From Solirubrobacterales bacterium (GTDB taxonomy: Bacteria; Actinomycetota; Thermoleophilia; Solirubrobacterales; Solirubrobacteraceae): a stretch of DNA of 7,194 nt. Positions 1 to 5,568 of the stretch are shown in pieces. The notes below the pieces were generated by a model. It saw only the letters and a program-made list of their open reading frames with translations, searched no databases and was not told where the DNA came from. The stretch covers positions 1 to 7,194 of the forward strand of contig JACRMD010000265.1 of assembly GCA_016215085.1 (NCBI GenBank). The letters run 5' to 3'. How positions within the stretch are numbered: the stretch's first letter is position 1; each line of letters opens with the position of its first letter. The position numbers and the translations under genes are program-made.

Positions 1-26
1 CGTGGGTTCGAATCCCACCCGGCCCA
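1..26 (+). tRNA. tRNA, 3' end only (isotype not determinable)
   Basis: This is the T arm and acceptor 3' strand of a tRNA cut by the window edge. The T stem GTGGG (2-6) pairs perfectly with CCCAC (14-18) around the canonical loop TTCGAAT (7-13). The seven acceptor bases CCGGCCC (19-25) and discriminator A (26) follow. No CCA is encoded after the discriminator, so CCA would have to be added by the tRNA nucleotidyltransferase. The anticodon lies outside the window. The arm resembles bacterial tRNA-Lys, but that is a guess. Confidence 0.9.
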
Positions 27-70
27 TCGTCGATCGTGATTGGGATCGCCCCGGGTTGGACAGAACCCCG

Positions 71-106
71 GTGCCGACGGGCTCCCGCAACGGAGCAGGT
101 CGGCAC
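71..106 (+). terminator. Two-segment hairpin downstream of the tRNA (possible terminator or structured RNA)
   Basis: GTGCCGAC (71-78) is the exact reverse complement of GTCGGCAC (99-106). Inside it GCTCC (81-85) pairs with GGAGC (92-96), leaving a 2x2 internal mismatch and the 6-nt loop CGCAAC. No T-run follows, so it is not a classical intrinsic terminator, but U-less hairpins are common after actinobacterial transcription units. It lies 44 nt after the tRNA and could end the tRNA transcript or fold in the leader of the downstream gene. Confidence 0.45.
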
Positions 107-200
107 CCCTGACACGTGGCGTGGACGTCCGCGGGGTCCCGAACGGGCCTTGCGCGCACCGCCGTCACCGGCCCCGCACCCGCGGGGCGACCCCTAACCC

Positions 201-206
201 AGAGGA
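201..206 (+). promoter_or_regulatory. Ribosome binding site AGAGGA that fixes the start at 214
   Basis: AGAGGA lies 7 nt before the ATG at 214, a normal Shine-Dalgarno position. It is one of the few clear ribosome binding sites in the window and argues for the short protein rather than an upstream start in the same frame. Confidence 0.65.
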
Positions 207-213
207 CCACATC

Positions 214-543
214 ATGGCGACCACGCCTGGCATCACCCGCGACTCCGAGCGCGACGGCCGCTTCGAGCGCGACACCACCCCTGCCCGCCGCATCCCGCAG
301 CGGCTGAGCACCGAGACCAAGCACTCGTCCAAGACGAGCGAGCTGTACGCCTACGTCGCCGCGACCGTCGGCGTCCTGCTTGCGGGCCTGCTGACCAAGG
401 CCGGCGACGGGCACGACGACCGCCTCCAGGCGCAGGAGACCTGGATGATCGTCGGCATCCTCACCGTCGGCTACATGATCAGCCGCGGCCTCGCCAAGTC
501 CGGCAGCCGCGACCCGTACTGGAACGACGGCGACAGCCGGTAG
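214..543 (+). CDS. Small two-helix membrane protein of unknown function
   Basis: This 109-aa protein has a charged, Arg/Asp-rich N-terminal tail (residues 1-43), a hydrophobic helix at about 44-61, a short polar loop rich in Asp/Gly/His (62-72) and a second helix at about 76-93. It ends in a conserved-looking SRGLAKSGSRDPYW segment. The 'LSTETKHSSKTSELYAYVA' and 'RGLAKSGSRDPY' stretches match a family of uncharacterised small actinobacterial membrane proteins known to me only as hypothetical. The topology suggests both ends in the cytoplasm. The ATG at 214 is chosen because of the AGAGGA site 7 nt upstream. It follows a tRNA gene and a structured spacer and is closed by a strong hairpin, so it is probably transcribed alone. 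No function can be assigned. Confidence 0.85.
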   Translation: MATTPGITRDSERDGRFERDTTPARRIPQRLSTETKHSSKTSELYAYVAATVGVLLAGLLTKAGDGHDDRLQAQETWMIVGILTVGYMISRGLAKSGSRDPYWNDGDSR

Positions 544-551
544 CACGACTC

Positions 552-582
552 GCGGCGCGCGGCCCGAACGGCCGCGCGCCGC
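552..582 (+). terminator. 13-bp GC hairpin, U-less terminator after the small membrane protein gene
   Basis: Positions 552-564 and 570-582 are perfect inverted repeats (core GGCGCGCGGCC / GGCCGCGCGCC) around the 5-nt loop CGAAC. They start 8 nt after the TAG at 541-543. The stem is far too long to be chance even at this GC content. No T tract follows. The position suggests transcription termination or 3'-end protection ahead of the ligase promoter. Confidence 0.65.
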
Positions 583-613
583 CATGCGGCGGTCACAGCG
601 CGCTCCACGCGGG

Positions 614-619
614 TAGCGT
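614..619 (+). promoter_or_regulatory. -10 box TAGCGT, probable leaderless promoter of the ligase gene
   Basis: TAGCGT fits the actinobacterial TANNNT -10 consensus, and its last T is 9 nt before the A of the ATG at 628. That places transcription initiation at or next to the start codon. No Shine-Dalgarno sequence exists between them. No good -35 box is visible at 16-18 bp upstream. Confidence 0.45.
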
Positions 620-627
620 CGGCGCCC

Positions 628-1554
628 ATGGCGCCTCCGCCCGACTGGATCGAGCCGATGCTCGCCACGCTCACCGACGAGCGCGACCTCGGCGAGGGCT
701 GGGTGCTCGAGCGCAAGCTCGACGGCATCCGCTGCCTGGCGTTCGTGCGCCGCGGCCGCGTCACGCTGCTGTCGCGCACGCGCAACCCGCTGCACTTCCC
801 GGTGGTGTCCGACGCCCTGCGCGAGCTCGGCGAGGACGCGATCCTCGACGGCGAGGTCGTCGCGGTCGACCGTCACGGCGAGCCGCTCGGCTTCCAGGCG
901 CTGCAGCGGCGCGCGCAGGAGCCCGGGAGCCTGACGCTGTGGGCCTTCGACCTGCCGTGGCGCGGCGGCGAGGACCTGCGCGGCCGGCCGCTCGCCGAGC
1001 GGCGCGCACAGCTGGAGCAGCTCGTGACGCCCGGCGGGGCCGTCGCGCGCAGCGAGGTCCTCGAGGGCCCGTCGCGCGCCGCCTACGAGCGCGCCTGCTC
1101 CGAGGCCTGGGAGGGCGTCATCGCCAAGCGGTCCGACGGGCCGTATCGCGCGGGCCGCTCCCGCGACTGGCTCAAGCTCAAGTGCCTGTTCGAGCAGGAG
1201 GTCGTCGTCGGCGGCTTCACCGAGCCGCAGCGCTCGCGCGTCGGCCTCGGCGCGCTGCTCGTGGGCTACTACGAGGACGGCGCGCTGCGCTACGCCGGCA
1301 AGGTCGGCACCGGCTTCGACACGCGGACGCTGCGCGAGCTGCGGGAGCGGCTCGACGGCCTCGAGGTCGACGCGCCGCCCTTCGGCGAGCCCGTCAAGCC
1401 GCTGCCTGAGGGCGCGCATTGGGTCGCGCCGGAGCTCGTCGCCCAGGTCGGGTTCGCCGAGTGGACCGCCGCCGGCCGGCTGCGCCAGCCGCGCTTCCTC
1501 GGGCTGCGCGACGACAAGCCCCCGCGCGACGTCGTGCGGGAGGCGCCGGCCTAG
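628..1554 (+). CDS. ATP-dependent DNA ligase, stand-alone LigD/LigC-type ligase domain
   Basis: The protein (308 aa) seals DNA nicks through a lysyl-AMP intermediate. It has the motifs of the LigD ligase-domain family. Motif I ERKLDGIR carries the predicted nucleophile Lys30, motif III LDGEVVAVD is at 73-81, an AFDLPW segment (106-111) fits motif IIIa, motif IV EGVIAK is at 162-167 and motif V WLKLKC is at 181-186. The OB-fold domain fills about 187-295. Length matches an isolated ligase module: there is no polymerase or phosphoesterase domain as in full LigD. The N-terminus 'WIEPMLATLTDERD' is typical, so the ATG at 628 is credible and is supported by the -10 box just upstream. Such enzymes act in non-homologous end joining or backup repair, but no Ku gene is in the window. 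Its stop overlaps that of the convergent gene. Confidence 0.93.
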   Translation: MAPPPDWIEPMLATLTDERDLGEGWVLERKLDGIRCLAFVRRGRVTLLSRTRNPLHFPVVSDALRELGEDAILDGEVVAVDRHGEPLGFQALQRRAQEPGSLTLWAFDLPWRGGEDLRGRPLAERRAQLEQLVTPGGAVARSEVLEGPSRAAYERACSEAWEGVIAKRSDGPYRAGRSRDWLKLKCLFEQEVVVGGFTEPQRSRVGLGALLVGYYEDGALRYAGKVGTGFDTRTLRELRERLDGLEVDAPPFGEPVKPLPEGAHWVAPELVAQVGFAEWTAAGRLRQPRFLGLRDDKPPRDVVREAPA

Positions 1555-1925
1555 CCGTTGGGCACGACGTAGTCGAAGCGGATGGTCGTCGTGCCCTTGC
1601 GGCCGCGCTCGTTGTAGGTCTGCGCGGCGTTCGGCGCGAGCGTCTTGAAGGTGAAGCCGAGGACGCTCTTGGGCAGCCGGACGCGACCCCGGCGCAGGTC
1701 GGCCTCGAACCGGGTCATCCACGTCTTGGCGACGCGGTGCGCGGTCGTGCACGACCCGCCGGTGATGCGCAGGCGGAAGACGCCGAAGGTCTTCGGGCCG
1801 CCGGGCTGGAACGGGTAGCGCAGGTCGGCCGACTTGCAGGTCCGCGTCGGGCGGGCGTCCGCGGCGGGGGCGAGGAGGGCCAGCGCGACGGCGCCGGCGG
1901 CGAGGAGGGAGGGGAGGCGGGTCAC
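1551..1925 (-). CDS. Small secreted protein of unknown function
   Basis: This 124-aa protein starts at a GTG and has a clear signal peptide: Arg3, a long Ala/Leu-rich core (about 6-19) and an Ala-Asp-Ala cleavage site near residue 24. The mature part is basic. It contains only two cysteines, Cys30 and Cys59, which could form a disulfide outside the membrane. The segment GGSCTTAHRVAKTW (56-69) resembles the 'SCxTARRVA' motif of many small secreted actinobacterial proteins, in which a later GFxC cysteine is usual; here that place reads GFTF (90-93). The start is favoured because the signal peptide begins there and a TACGGT -10 box lies 7 nt upstream on this strand. Its TAG overlaps the ligase TAG in one CTAG. 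Role unknown. Confidence 0.8.
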   Translation of the reverse strand: MTRLPSLLAAGAVALALLAPAADARPTRTCKSADLRYPFQPGGPKTFGVFRLRITGGSCTTAHRVAKTWMTRFEADLRRGRVRLPKSVLGFTFKTLAPNAAQTYNERGRKGTTTIRFDYVVPNG

Positions 1926-1932
1926 GTGGCCG

Positions 1933-1938
1933 ACCGTA
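1933..1938 (-). promoter_or_regulatory. -10 box TACGGT, probable leaderless promoter of the secreted-protein gene
   Basis: Read on the minus strand, TACGGT (1938 down to 1933) fits TANNNT and ends 7 nt before the GTG start at 1925-1923. No Shine-Dalgarno sequence lies between, so a leaderless mRNA is likely. No convincing -35 box was seen. Confidence 0.45.
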
Positions 1939-1991
1939 CCGCCTGGGCGGCAGGGCAGGACGTCGCCGGTGTCCGCCGAAGACGGCCGCCG

Positions 1992-2804
1992 ATGGCGAAC
2001 CGGGCCGCCCGCTTCCGTGCCGAGCGCGACCGCGCGGCCACGCCGCCGGAGCGCATCTCCGACGAGCGCGGGTCCGCGATCCTGGCGCACGCACTGCACG
2101 CGGCGCGCGACCCGGACGCCGCGGCGCGGCTGCGCGCCGAGGCCGACGAGGGCCGCTTCGGCGAGAAGGCCGACGAGCACCGCGCCGCCTACGTCTACCT
2201 CGCGCTGGCGATGTCGTCGATCGACGACGATCCCGAGGAGGCCGACACGCTCTTCCACTTCGCCGGCCACACCTTCCGCGAGGTCGGGCAGCTCAACCGC
2301 GCCGCGGACGCCTACTGGCGGGCGGGCGCGCTTGCCGCCGACGCGGTCGCCACCCACGGCGGCACGGAGGCCCGCGCGGCCTGGGCGGTGCGCTCGTTCG
2401 CCCGCGCGAAGGTGCTCTACGCCGAGATCGGCGAGTCCGATCGCTCCGACCGCATGCACATGCTCGAGTGGGAGGCGCGGCGGCTGACCGGCGCGCACCC
2501 GATCACGGCCCTGTGGGGCGCGACCTGCCGCTACGGCACCGACCTGGGCCGCTGGCTGGTCTGGCTCGTCGCGATCGTCGCCGTGTACGCGATCGCCTAC
2601 CAGGCCTGGGCCGGCGACTTCGCCGACGCGCAGCACACGTGGAGCTGGGGGGTGTCGGCCGCGTACGCGGCGATCGCCGGCGTCGGCGACCACGAGCCGG
2701 AGACGTCGTGGGCGCAGCTGCTGGCGACGTCGAACGTCGTCGTCATGTACGTCATGCTCGCCATCGGCGCGACGATCCTGGGCCGCAGGGTGCTCGGTCG
2801 CTAG
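1992..2804 (+). CDS. Two-TM ion-channel-like protein with N-terminal helical domain
   Basis: The 270-aa protein has a soluble, alpha-helical, Ala-rich domain (about 25-165), whose helix pairs around residues 60-145 look TPR-like ('AADAYWRAGALAAD', 'AWAVRSFARAKVLYAEIG'). The C-terminal part has the layout of the Ion_trans_2 potassium-channel module: TM1 at 187-206, a re-entrant pore-helix-like segment WSWGVSAAYAAIAGVGD (217-233) and TM2 at about 244-265, ending in a short basic tail. The filter position reads A-G-V-G-D instead of the classical T-V-G-Y-G-D, so ion selectivity is uncertain. The start at ATG 1992 has no clear ribosome binding site; an in-frame GTG at 1926, abutting the divergent gene's start, would add 22 residues and cannot be excluded. 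A homologous role as a ligand- or partner-gated channel is inference. Confidence 0.75.
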   Translation: MANRAARFRAERDRAATPPERISDERGSAILAHALHAARDPDAAARLRAEADEGRFGEKADEHRAAYVYLALAMSSIDDDPEEADTLFHFAGHTFREVGQLNRAADAYWRAGALAADAVATHGGTEARAAWAVRSFARAKVLYAEIGESDRSDRMHMLEWEARRLTGAHPITALWGATCRYGTDLGRWLVWLVAIVAVYAIAYQAWAGDFADAQHTWSWGVSAAYAAIAGVGDHEPETSWAQLLATSNVVVMYVMLAIGATILGRRVLGR

Positions 2805-2817
2805 ACGCCGTTTGCCG

Positions 2818-2845
2818 CGGCACCGCGAGGGGCAGCACGGTGCCG
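2818..2845 (+). terminator. 8-bp hairpin between the channel-like gene and the anti-sigma kinase gene
   Basis: CGGCACCG (2818-2825) and CGGTGCCG (2838-2845) are perfect inverted repeats around a 12-nt loop that contains GAGGGG. It lies 13 nt after the channel gene's stop and ends 4 nt before the next ATG. It could be a terminator or a leader structure hiding the purine-rich loop. An 8-bp stem at this GC content is only modest evidence. Confidence 0.35.
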
Positions 2846-2849
2846 GCCG

Positions 2850-3362
2850 ATGCCCGACAACGACGAGGCACTGGAGCTCCGGACCGTCGCCGTGCCCGCC
2901 GCCGTGACGGTGGTGCGCCACGCCGCGATCGGGTTCGCCGAGGGCTGCGGCGCGCCGGCCGGCCTGCAGCACGCCATCGGCCTCGCCGTCTCGGAGGCGA
3001 CGACCAACGTGGTGGTCCACGCGTACGTGGACCGGGCGCACCCCGGGCCGGTCGAGCTCCGCGCGCGCCGGACGGCGGACGCCATCGTGGTGACGATCGT
3101 CGACGAGGGGCACGGGATGCAGCCGCGCCCGGACCGCACCGGCATCGGCATCGGGCTCTCGACGATCGCCCGGCTGGCCGACGACCTCACGCTCGGCCGC
3201 GGCGCGGGCGGGCGCGGCGCGCGGCTGGAGATGCGCTTCGCGCTGGCCGAGGCGGCGGCCGTCGCCGGCGTGGCGCAGATCGCGCCCGCCGAGGAGGGCG
3301 GCCGGCCGTCGGTCGTTCGCGCGGACCTCGACCAGCAGGCGGCGGGCCCGACCCCGGGCTGA
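2850..3362 (+). CDS. RsbW-family anti-sigma factor / serine-protein kinase (HATPase_c_2)
   Basis: The protein (170 aa) carries the GHKL ATP-binding fold of RsbW/SpoIIAB-type regulators. The N box is LAVSEATTNVVVHAY (45-59, Glu49 and Asn53), the G1 box is VDEGHGM (84-90) and the G2 box is TGIGIGLSTIARLADD (97-112). Members of this family bind a sigma factor or phosphorylate an anti-anti-sigma protein of the STAS type; no STAS partner is encoded here. After the domain ends near residue 132 there is an Ala/Gly/Pro-rich tail of about 38 residues, probably disordered. The ATG at 2850 is the first start after an in-frame stop at 2802. The GAGGGG at 2827-2832 is too far (17 nt) to be a normal ribosome binding site. 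Whether it controls the sigma factor encoded 2.2 kb downstream is unknown; ECF factors with SnoaL tails usually lack this kind of partner. Confidence 0.87.
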   Translation: MPDNDEALELRTVAVPAAVTVVRHAAIGFAEGCGAPAGLQHAIGLAVSEATTNVVVHAYVDRAHPGPVELRARRTADAIVVTIVDEGHGMQPRPDRTGIGIGLSTIARLADDLTLGRGAGGRGARLEMRFALAEAAAVAGVAQIAPAEEGGRPSVVRADLDQQAAGPTPG

Positions 3363-3366
3363 GCCG

Positions 3367-3636
3367 TCAGCCGGCGAGGCGGCCGGCCGTCTCCACGTCG
3401 TCGGCCATCCGGCGCGGGGAGGTGAAGCGGTAGTGCAGCGGGCCGGTGGCGTCGCGCACGAGGTCGATGCGGCCCCGCTCGAGCGCGCGGTAGAGCCAGC
3501 GCAGCGCGTCGTGCTCCTCGCCGGCCGTGGTCTCCGCGAGCAGGTCCTCGAGCGTGAAGACGTCGCCCAGGGCAGCGACCCACGCGGCGGTGTCCGCCCG
3601 GTCGCCGGATCGCTGACGTCGCTCGAACCTGCCCAT
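3367..3636 (-). CDS. Small protein of unknown function, possibly winged-helix-like
   Basis: The reading frame encodes 89 aa from an ATG at 3636. It is soluble, with a basic N-terminus (MGRFERRQR), then VFTLEDLLAE (26-35), a helix rich in leucine and arginine DALRWLYRALERGRIDLV (43-60) and a basic segment HYRFTSPRRM (68-77). The helix-turn-helix-like order and the final 'hydrophobic-turn-hydrophobic' stretch suggest a winged-helix fold, but no known family was recognised with certainty. It converges on the kinase gene with a 4-nt gap between stops and is divergent from the GroES-like gene across 96 nt. No TANNNT box sits at the usual distance from its start. Codon third positions are G/C as in neighbouring genes, which supports it being real. 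Confidence 0.6.
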   Translation of the reverse strand: MGRFERRQRSGDRADTAAWVAALGDVFTLEDLLAETTAGEEHDALRWLYRALERGRIDLVRDATGPLHYRFTSPRRMADDVETAGRLAG

Positions 3637-3718
3637 CGCGCGGACGGACGGCTGCCCATCCCGGCGCGGACAGAAACGTGGTGTGACAGGCTGCGGACGA
3701 TCCTGCGGGCGCCCGGCC

Positions 3719-3724
3719 TATCGT
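3719..3724 (+). promoter_or_regulatory. -10 box TATCGT, probable leaderless promoter of the GroES-like gene
   Basis: TATCGT fits TANNNT and its last T lies 9 nt before the A of the ATG at 3733, with no Shine-Dalgarno sequence between. It would drive the GroES-like gene and probably the transporter gene behind it. No clear -35 box is seen at 16-18 bp upstream. Confidence 0.5.
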
Positions 3725-3732
3725 CCCGCCCG

Positions 3733-4038
3733 ATGCCCGACGTCCTCCGCCCGCTGTTCGACCAGGTCGTGATCAAGGAGCTCGAGCCCGACCGGATGCG
3801 CAAGTCCGGCCTGCTGGTGCCGCAGGGCACCCATGAGCTGCCGCCCAACGAGGGCATCGTGCTCGAGGTCGGCGACGGGCCGCCCGACCTGCCCGACTTC
3901 AAGATGCCGGTGACCAAGGGCGACCACGTCGTCTTCCCGCGCTCGGCCGGCGTCTGGGTCGAGATCGACGACGAGCGGCTGCTCGTCTGCCGCGTCCGGG
4001 AGATCCTCGGCGTGATCGAGTCGCTGCCCGACCGATGA
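3733..4038 (+). CDS. GroES-like co-chaperonin family protein
   Basis: This 101-aa protein has the length and order of a GroES (Cpn10) subunit: RPLFDQVVIKELEPD (6-20) at the N-terminus, a mobile-loop-like segment SGLLVPQG (25-32), GIVLEVGDG (41-49), KGDHVVFPRSAGVWVEID (62-79) and the C-terminal strand LLVCRVREILGVIE (83-96). GroES forms a heptameric lid on GroEL in the cytoplasm, with the mobile loop contacting GroEL. Here the loop reads SGLLVP rather than the GGIVL of E. coli GroES, and the roof region is shortened. No groEL is beside it, so it is probably a divergent paralogue rather than the main groES. The start is supported by a -10 box just upstream. The transporter gene begins 24 nt after its stop, which suggests an operon. 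Confidence 0.85.
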   Translation: MPDVLRPLFDQVVIKELEPDRMRKSGLLVPQGTHELPPNEGIVLEVGDGPPDLPDFKMPVTKGDHVVFPRSAGVWVEIDDERLLVCRVREILGVIESLPDR

Positions 4039-4062
4039 GTTCCACGGGGCGGCGTCGTCCCA

Positions 4063-5529
4063 ATGGACATGACCCGCTCCGAAGACCGCTCCCGCCGGCT
4101 CGCGCTCCACGTCCTGTGCGTGGGCGTGCTGATGATCGTGCTCGACGCGACCGTCGTGAACGTGGCGCTGCCCTCCATCCAGGAGGACCTCGACTTCACC
4201 GAGTCGGGCCTGGCGTGGGTCGTCAACGCCTACCTGATCGCCTTCGGCGGCCTGCTCCTGCTGGCCGGCCGGCTGGGCGACCTGCTCTCCCGCCGCGACG
4301 TCTTCCTCAGCGGCCTCGCCGTCTTCACCGTCGCCTCGCTGGTCTGCGGCCTGGCCCCGTCGGCCGAGGTCCTCGTCGCCGCGCGCTTCGTCCAGGGCGT
4401 CGGCGGCGCGCTGACCTCCGCGGTCGTGCTCGGGATGATCGTGACGATGTTCCCCGAGCCGGGCGAGCAGGCGCGCGCGATCGGCGTCTACGCCTTCGTC
4501 GCCTCGGCGGGCGGCTCGATCGGCCTGCTGGCCGGCGGCGTCCTGACCCAGGCCATCAGCTGGCACTGGATCTTCTTCATCAACGTGCCGATCGGCATCG
4601 CGACCGCGATCGCCGCGCGGCGGCTGCTGGAGCGCGACCGCGGCATCGGCGTCGGGCAGGGCGCCGACGTGCCGGGCGCCGTGCTCATCACCGCCGGCCT
4701 GATGACGCTCGTCTACACGATCGTCAAGCCCGCCGCCGAGCACGGCTGGGGCGCCGCGAGCACGCTGCGCTTCGGCGCGCTGGCCGTCGCGCTGCTGGCC
4801 GCCTTCCTGGTGCGCGAGGCGACCGCCCGCACGCCGCTGATCCCGCTGCGCATCCTGCGCTCGCGCAACGTCGCCGGGGCGAACGTCGTCCAGGCCGTCA
4901 CCGTCGCCGGCATGTTCGGCGTGTTCTTCCTCGGCGCGCTGTACCTGCAGCGCGTGCTGGGCTACGACGCGCTGGAGACGGGCCTGGCCTTCCTGCCCAC
5001 GACGCTCGTCATGGGCACGCTGTCGGTGAGGTACGCCGAGCGGCTGTCGGCGCGCTTCGGCGCCCGCGGCACGCTGCTGCCCGGCCTGGTGCTGATCGCC
5101 GCGGGCCTGGCGCTCTTCACGCAGGTGCCGGCTGACGGCGGCTACGTCACGCACGTGCTGCCGACGATGCTGCTGATGGGCGCGGGCGTCGGCGTCGCGT
5201 TCCCCGCGCTGATGGCGCTGGCGATGTCGGGCGCGACGCCCAGCGACGCCGGCCTGGCGTCGGGCCTGGTCAACACGACCGCGCAGGTCGGCGGCGCCCT
5301 CGGCCTCGCCGTGCTGGCGACGCTGGCGGCCACGCGCACCGAGGACGCCCGTGCGGACGGCGTGCAGGCGACCGCCGCGCTGCTGGACGGCTACCACCTG
5401 GCCTTCGCCATCGCCGCCCTGCTGGTGCTCGTCGGCATCGCCGTCGCCGCGGTCGTGGTGCAGCCCGAGCGCCGCGCGCAGCAGGCGGCGGCCGCGCCGC
5501 GCAGCGAGCCGGCCTACGAGGCGGCGTAG
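4063..5529 (+). CDS. DHA2-family (EmrB/QacA type) MFS drug:proton antiporter
   Basis: The 488-aa inner-membrane protein has the length and hydrophobic pattern of 14-helix DHA2 transporters, which expel drugs or metabolites in exchange for protons. Signature motifs are visible: motif D1 LDATVVNVALP (27-37, Asp28), motif A GRLGDLLSRRD (69-79), motif B RFVQGVGGAL (108-117) and motif C around GGSIGLLAGG (150-159), followed by WHWIFFINVPIG (167-178), typical of the family. The C-terminus is a short Ala/Glu/Arg-rich cytoplasmic tail. The start at ATG 4063 has a second ATG two codons later; neither has a strong ribosome binding site. It follows the GroES-like gene by 24 nt, and the sigma gene starts 39 nt after it. 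The substrate cannot be told from sequence; no TetR- or MarR-type repressor is adjacent. Confidence 0.94.
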   Translation: MDMTRSEDRSRRLALHVLCVGVLMIVLDATVVNVALPSIQEDLDFTESGLAWVVNAYLIAFGGLLLLAGRLGDLLSRRDVFLSGLAVFTVASLVCGLAPSAEVLVAARFVQGVGGALTSAVVLGMIVTMFPEPGEQARAIGVYAFVASAGGSIGLLAGGVLTQAISWHWIFFINVPIGIATAIAARRLLERDRGIGVGQGADVPGAVLITAGLMTLVYTIVKPAAEHGWGAASTLRFGALAVALLAAFLVREATARTPLIPLRILRSRNVAGANVVQAVTVAGMFGVFFLGALYLQRVLGYDALETGLAFLPTTLVMGTLSVRYAERLSARFGARGTLLPGLVLIAAGLALFTQVPADGGYVTHVLPTMLLMGAGVGVAFPALMALAMSGATPSDAGLASGLVNTTAQVGGALGLAVLATLAATRTEDARADGVQATAALLDGYHLAFAIAALLVLVGIAVAAVVVQPERRAQQAAAAPRSEPAYEAA

Positions 5530-5532
5530 CCC

Positions 5533-5561
5533 TTGGTGGCGACGTGCCCCGGGCGTACGAT
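5533..5561 (+). promoter_or_regulatory. Promoter of the ECF sigma gene (TTGGTG - 17 bp - TACGAT)
   Basis: A -35 box TTGGTG (5533-5538) and a -10 box TACGAT (5556-5561) are separated by exactly 17 bp. The -10 ends 7 nt before the GTG at 5569, so the transcript would be leaderless. This is the best-formed promoter in the window, and it looks like a housekeeping-type promoter rather than an ECF-type one. It argues against the upstream in-frame starts at 5533 and 5560, which overlap the promoter elements. Confidence 0.6.
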
Positions 5562-5568
5562 GGCGCCC

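Larger units (their letters stand above)
27..213 (+). other. Non-coding, hairpin-rich spacer/leader ahead of the small membrane protein gene
   Basis: This 187-nt stretch between the tRNA and the next start holds no convincing gene. An open frame runs through it from 40 into the next gene, but its arginine- and proline-rich translation looks like noise. Besides the 71-106 hairpin it contains GCCCCGC (171-177) pairing with GCGGGGC (182-188) around ACCC. It also has a weaker GG-CCCG/CGGG-CC hairpin around 135-149. The ribosome binding site is unpaired just after the last stem. No promoter with recognisable -35 and -10 boxes was found. Confidence 0.5.

Noticed and set aside
40..213. Upstream extension of the small membrane protein from ATG 40
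   Set aside because: The added 58 residues are Pro/Arg-rich without family resemblance, whereas the ATG at 214 has a good ribosome binding site.
1419..1991. Upstream extension of the channel-like gene's frame
   Set aside because: This part overlaps the ligase gene on the same strand and the secreted-protein gene antisense. Its composition is Arg/Ala/Gly noise, and real protein character begins at about 1992.
2801..3583. 260-codon minus-strand frame opposite the anti-sigma kinase
   Set aside because: It is antisense to a clear HATPase gene and overlaps the 89-aa gene in another frame; the composition is shadow-like.
1551..4226. An 891-codon open frame on the minus strand
   Set aside because: It runs antisense through five well-supported genes. 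Only its last 124 codons (the secreted protein) have a sensible composition and a signal peptide. The rest is an Arg/Pro/Ser-rich product of strong GC3 bias.
4488..4913. Short minus-strand frames inside the transporter gene
   Set aside because: They are antisense to an unambiguous transporter, with no ribosome binding site or recognisable domain.
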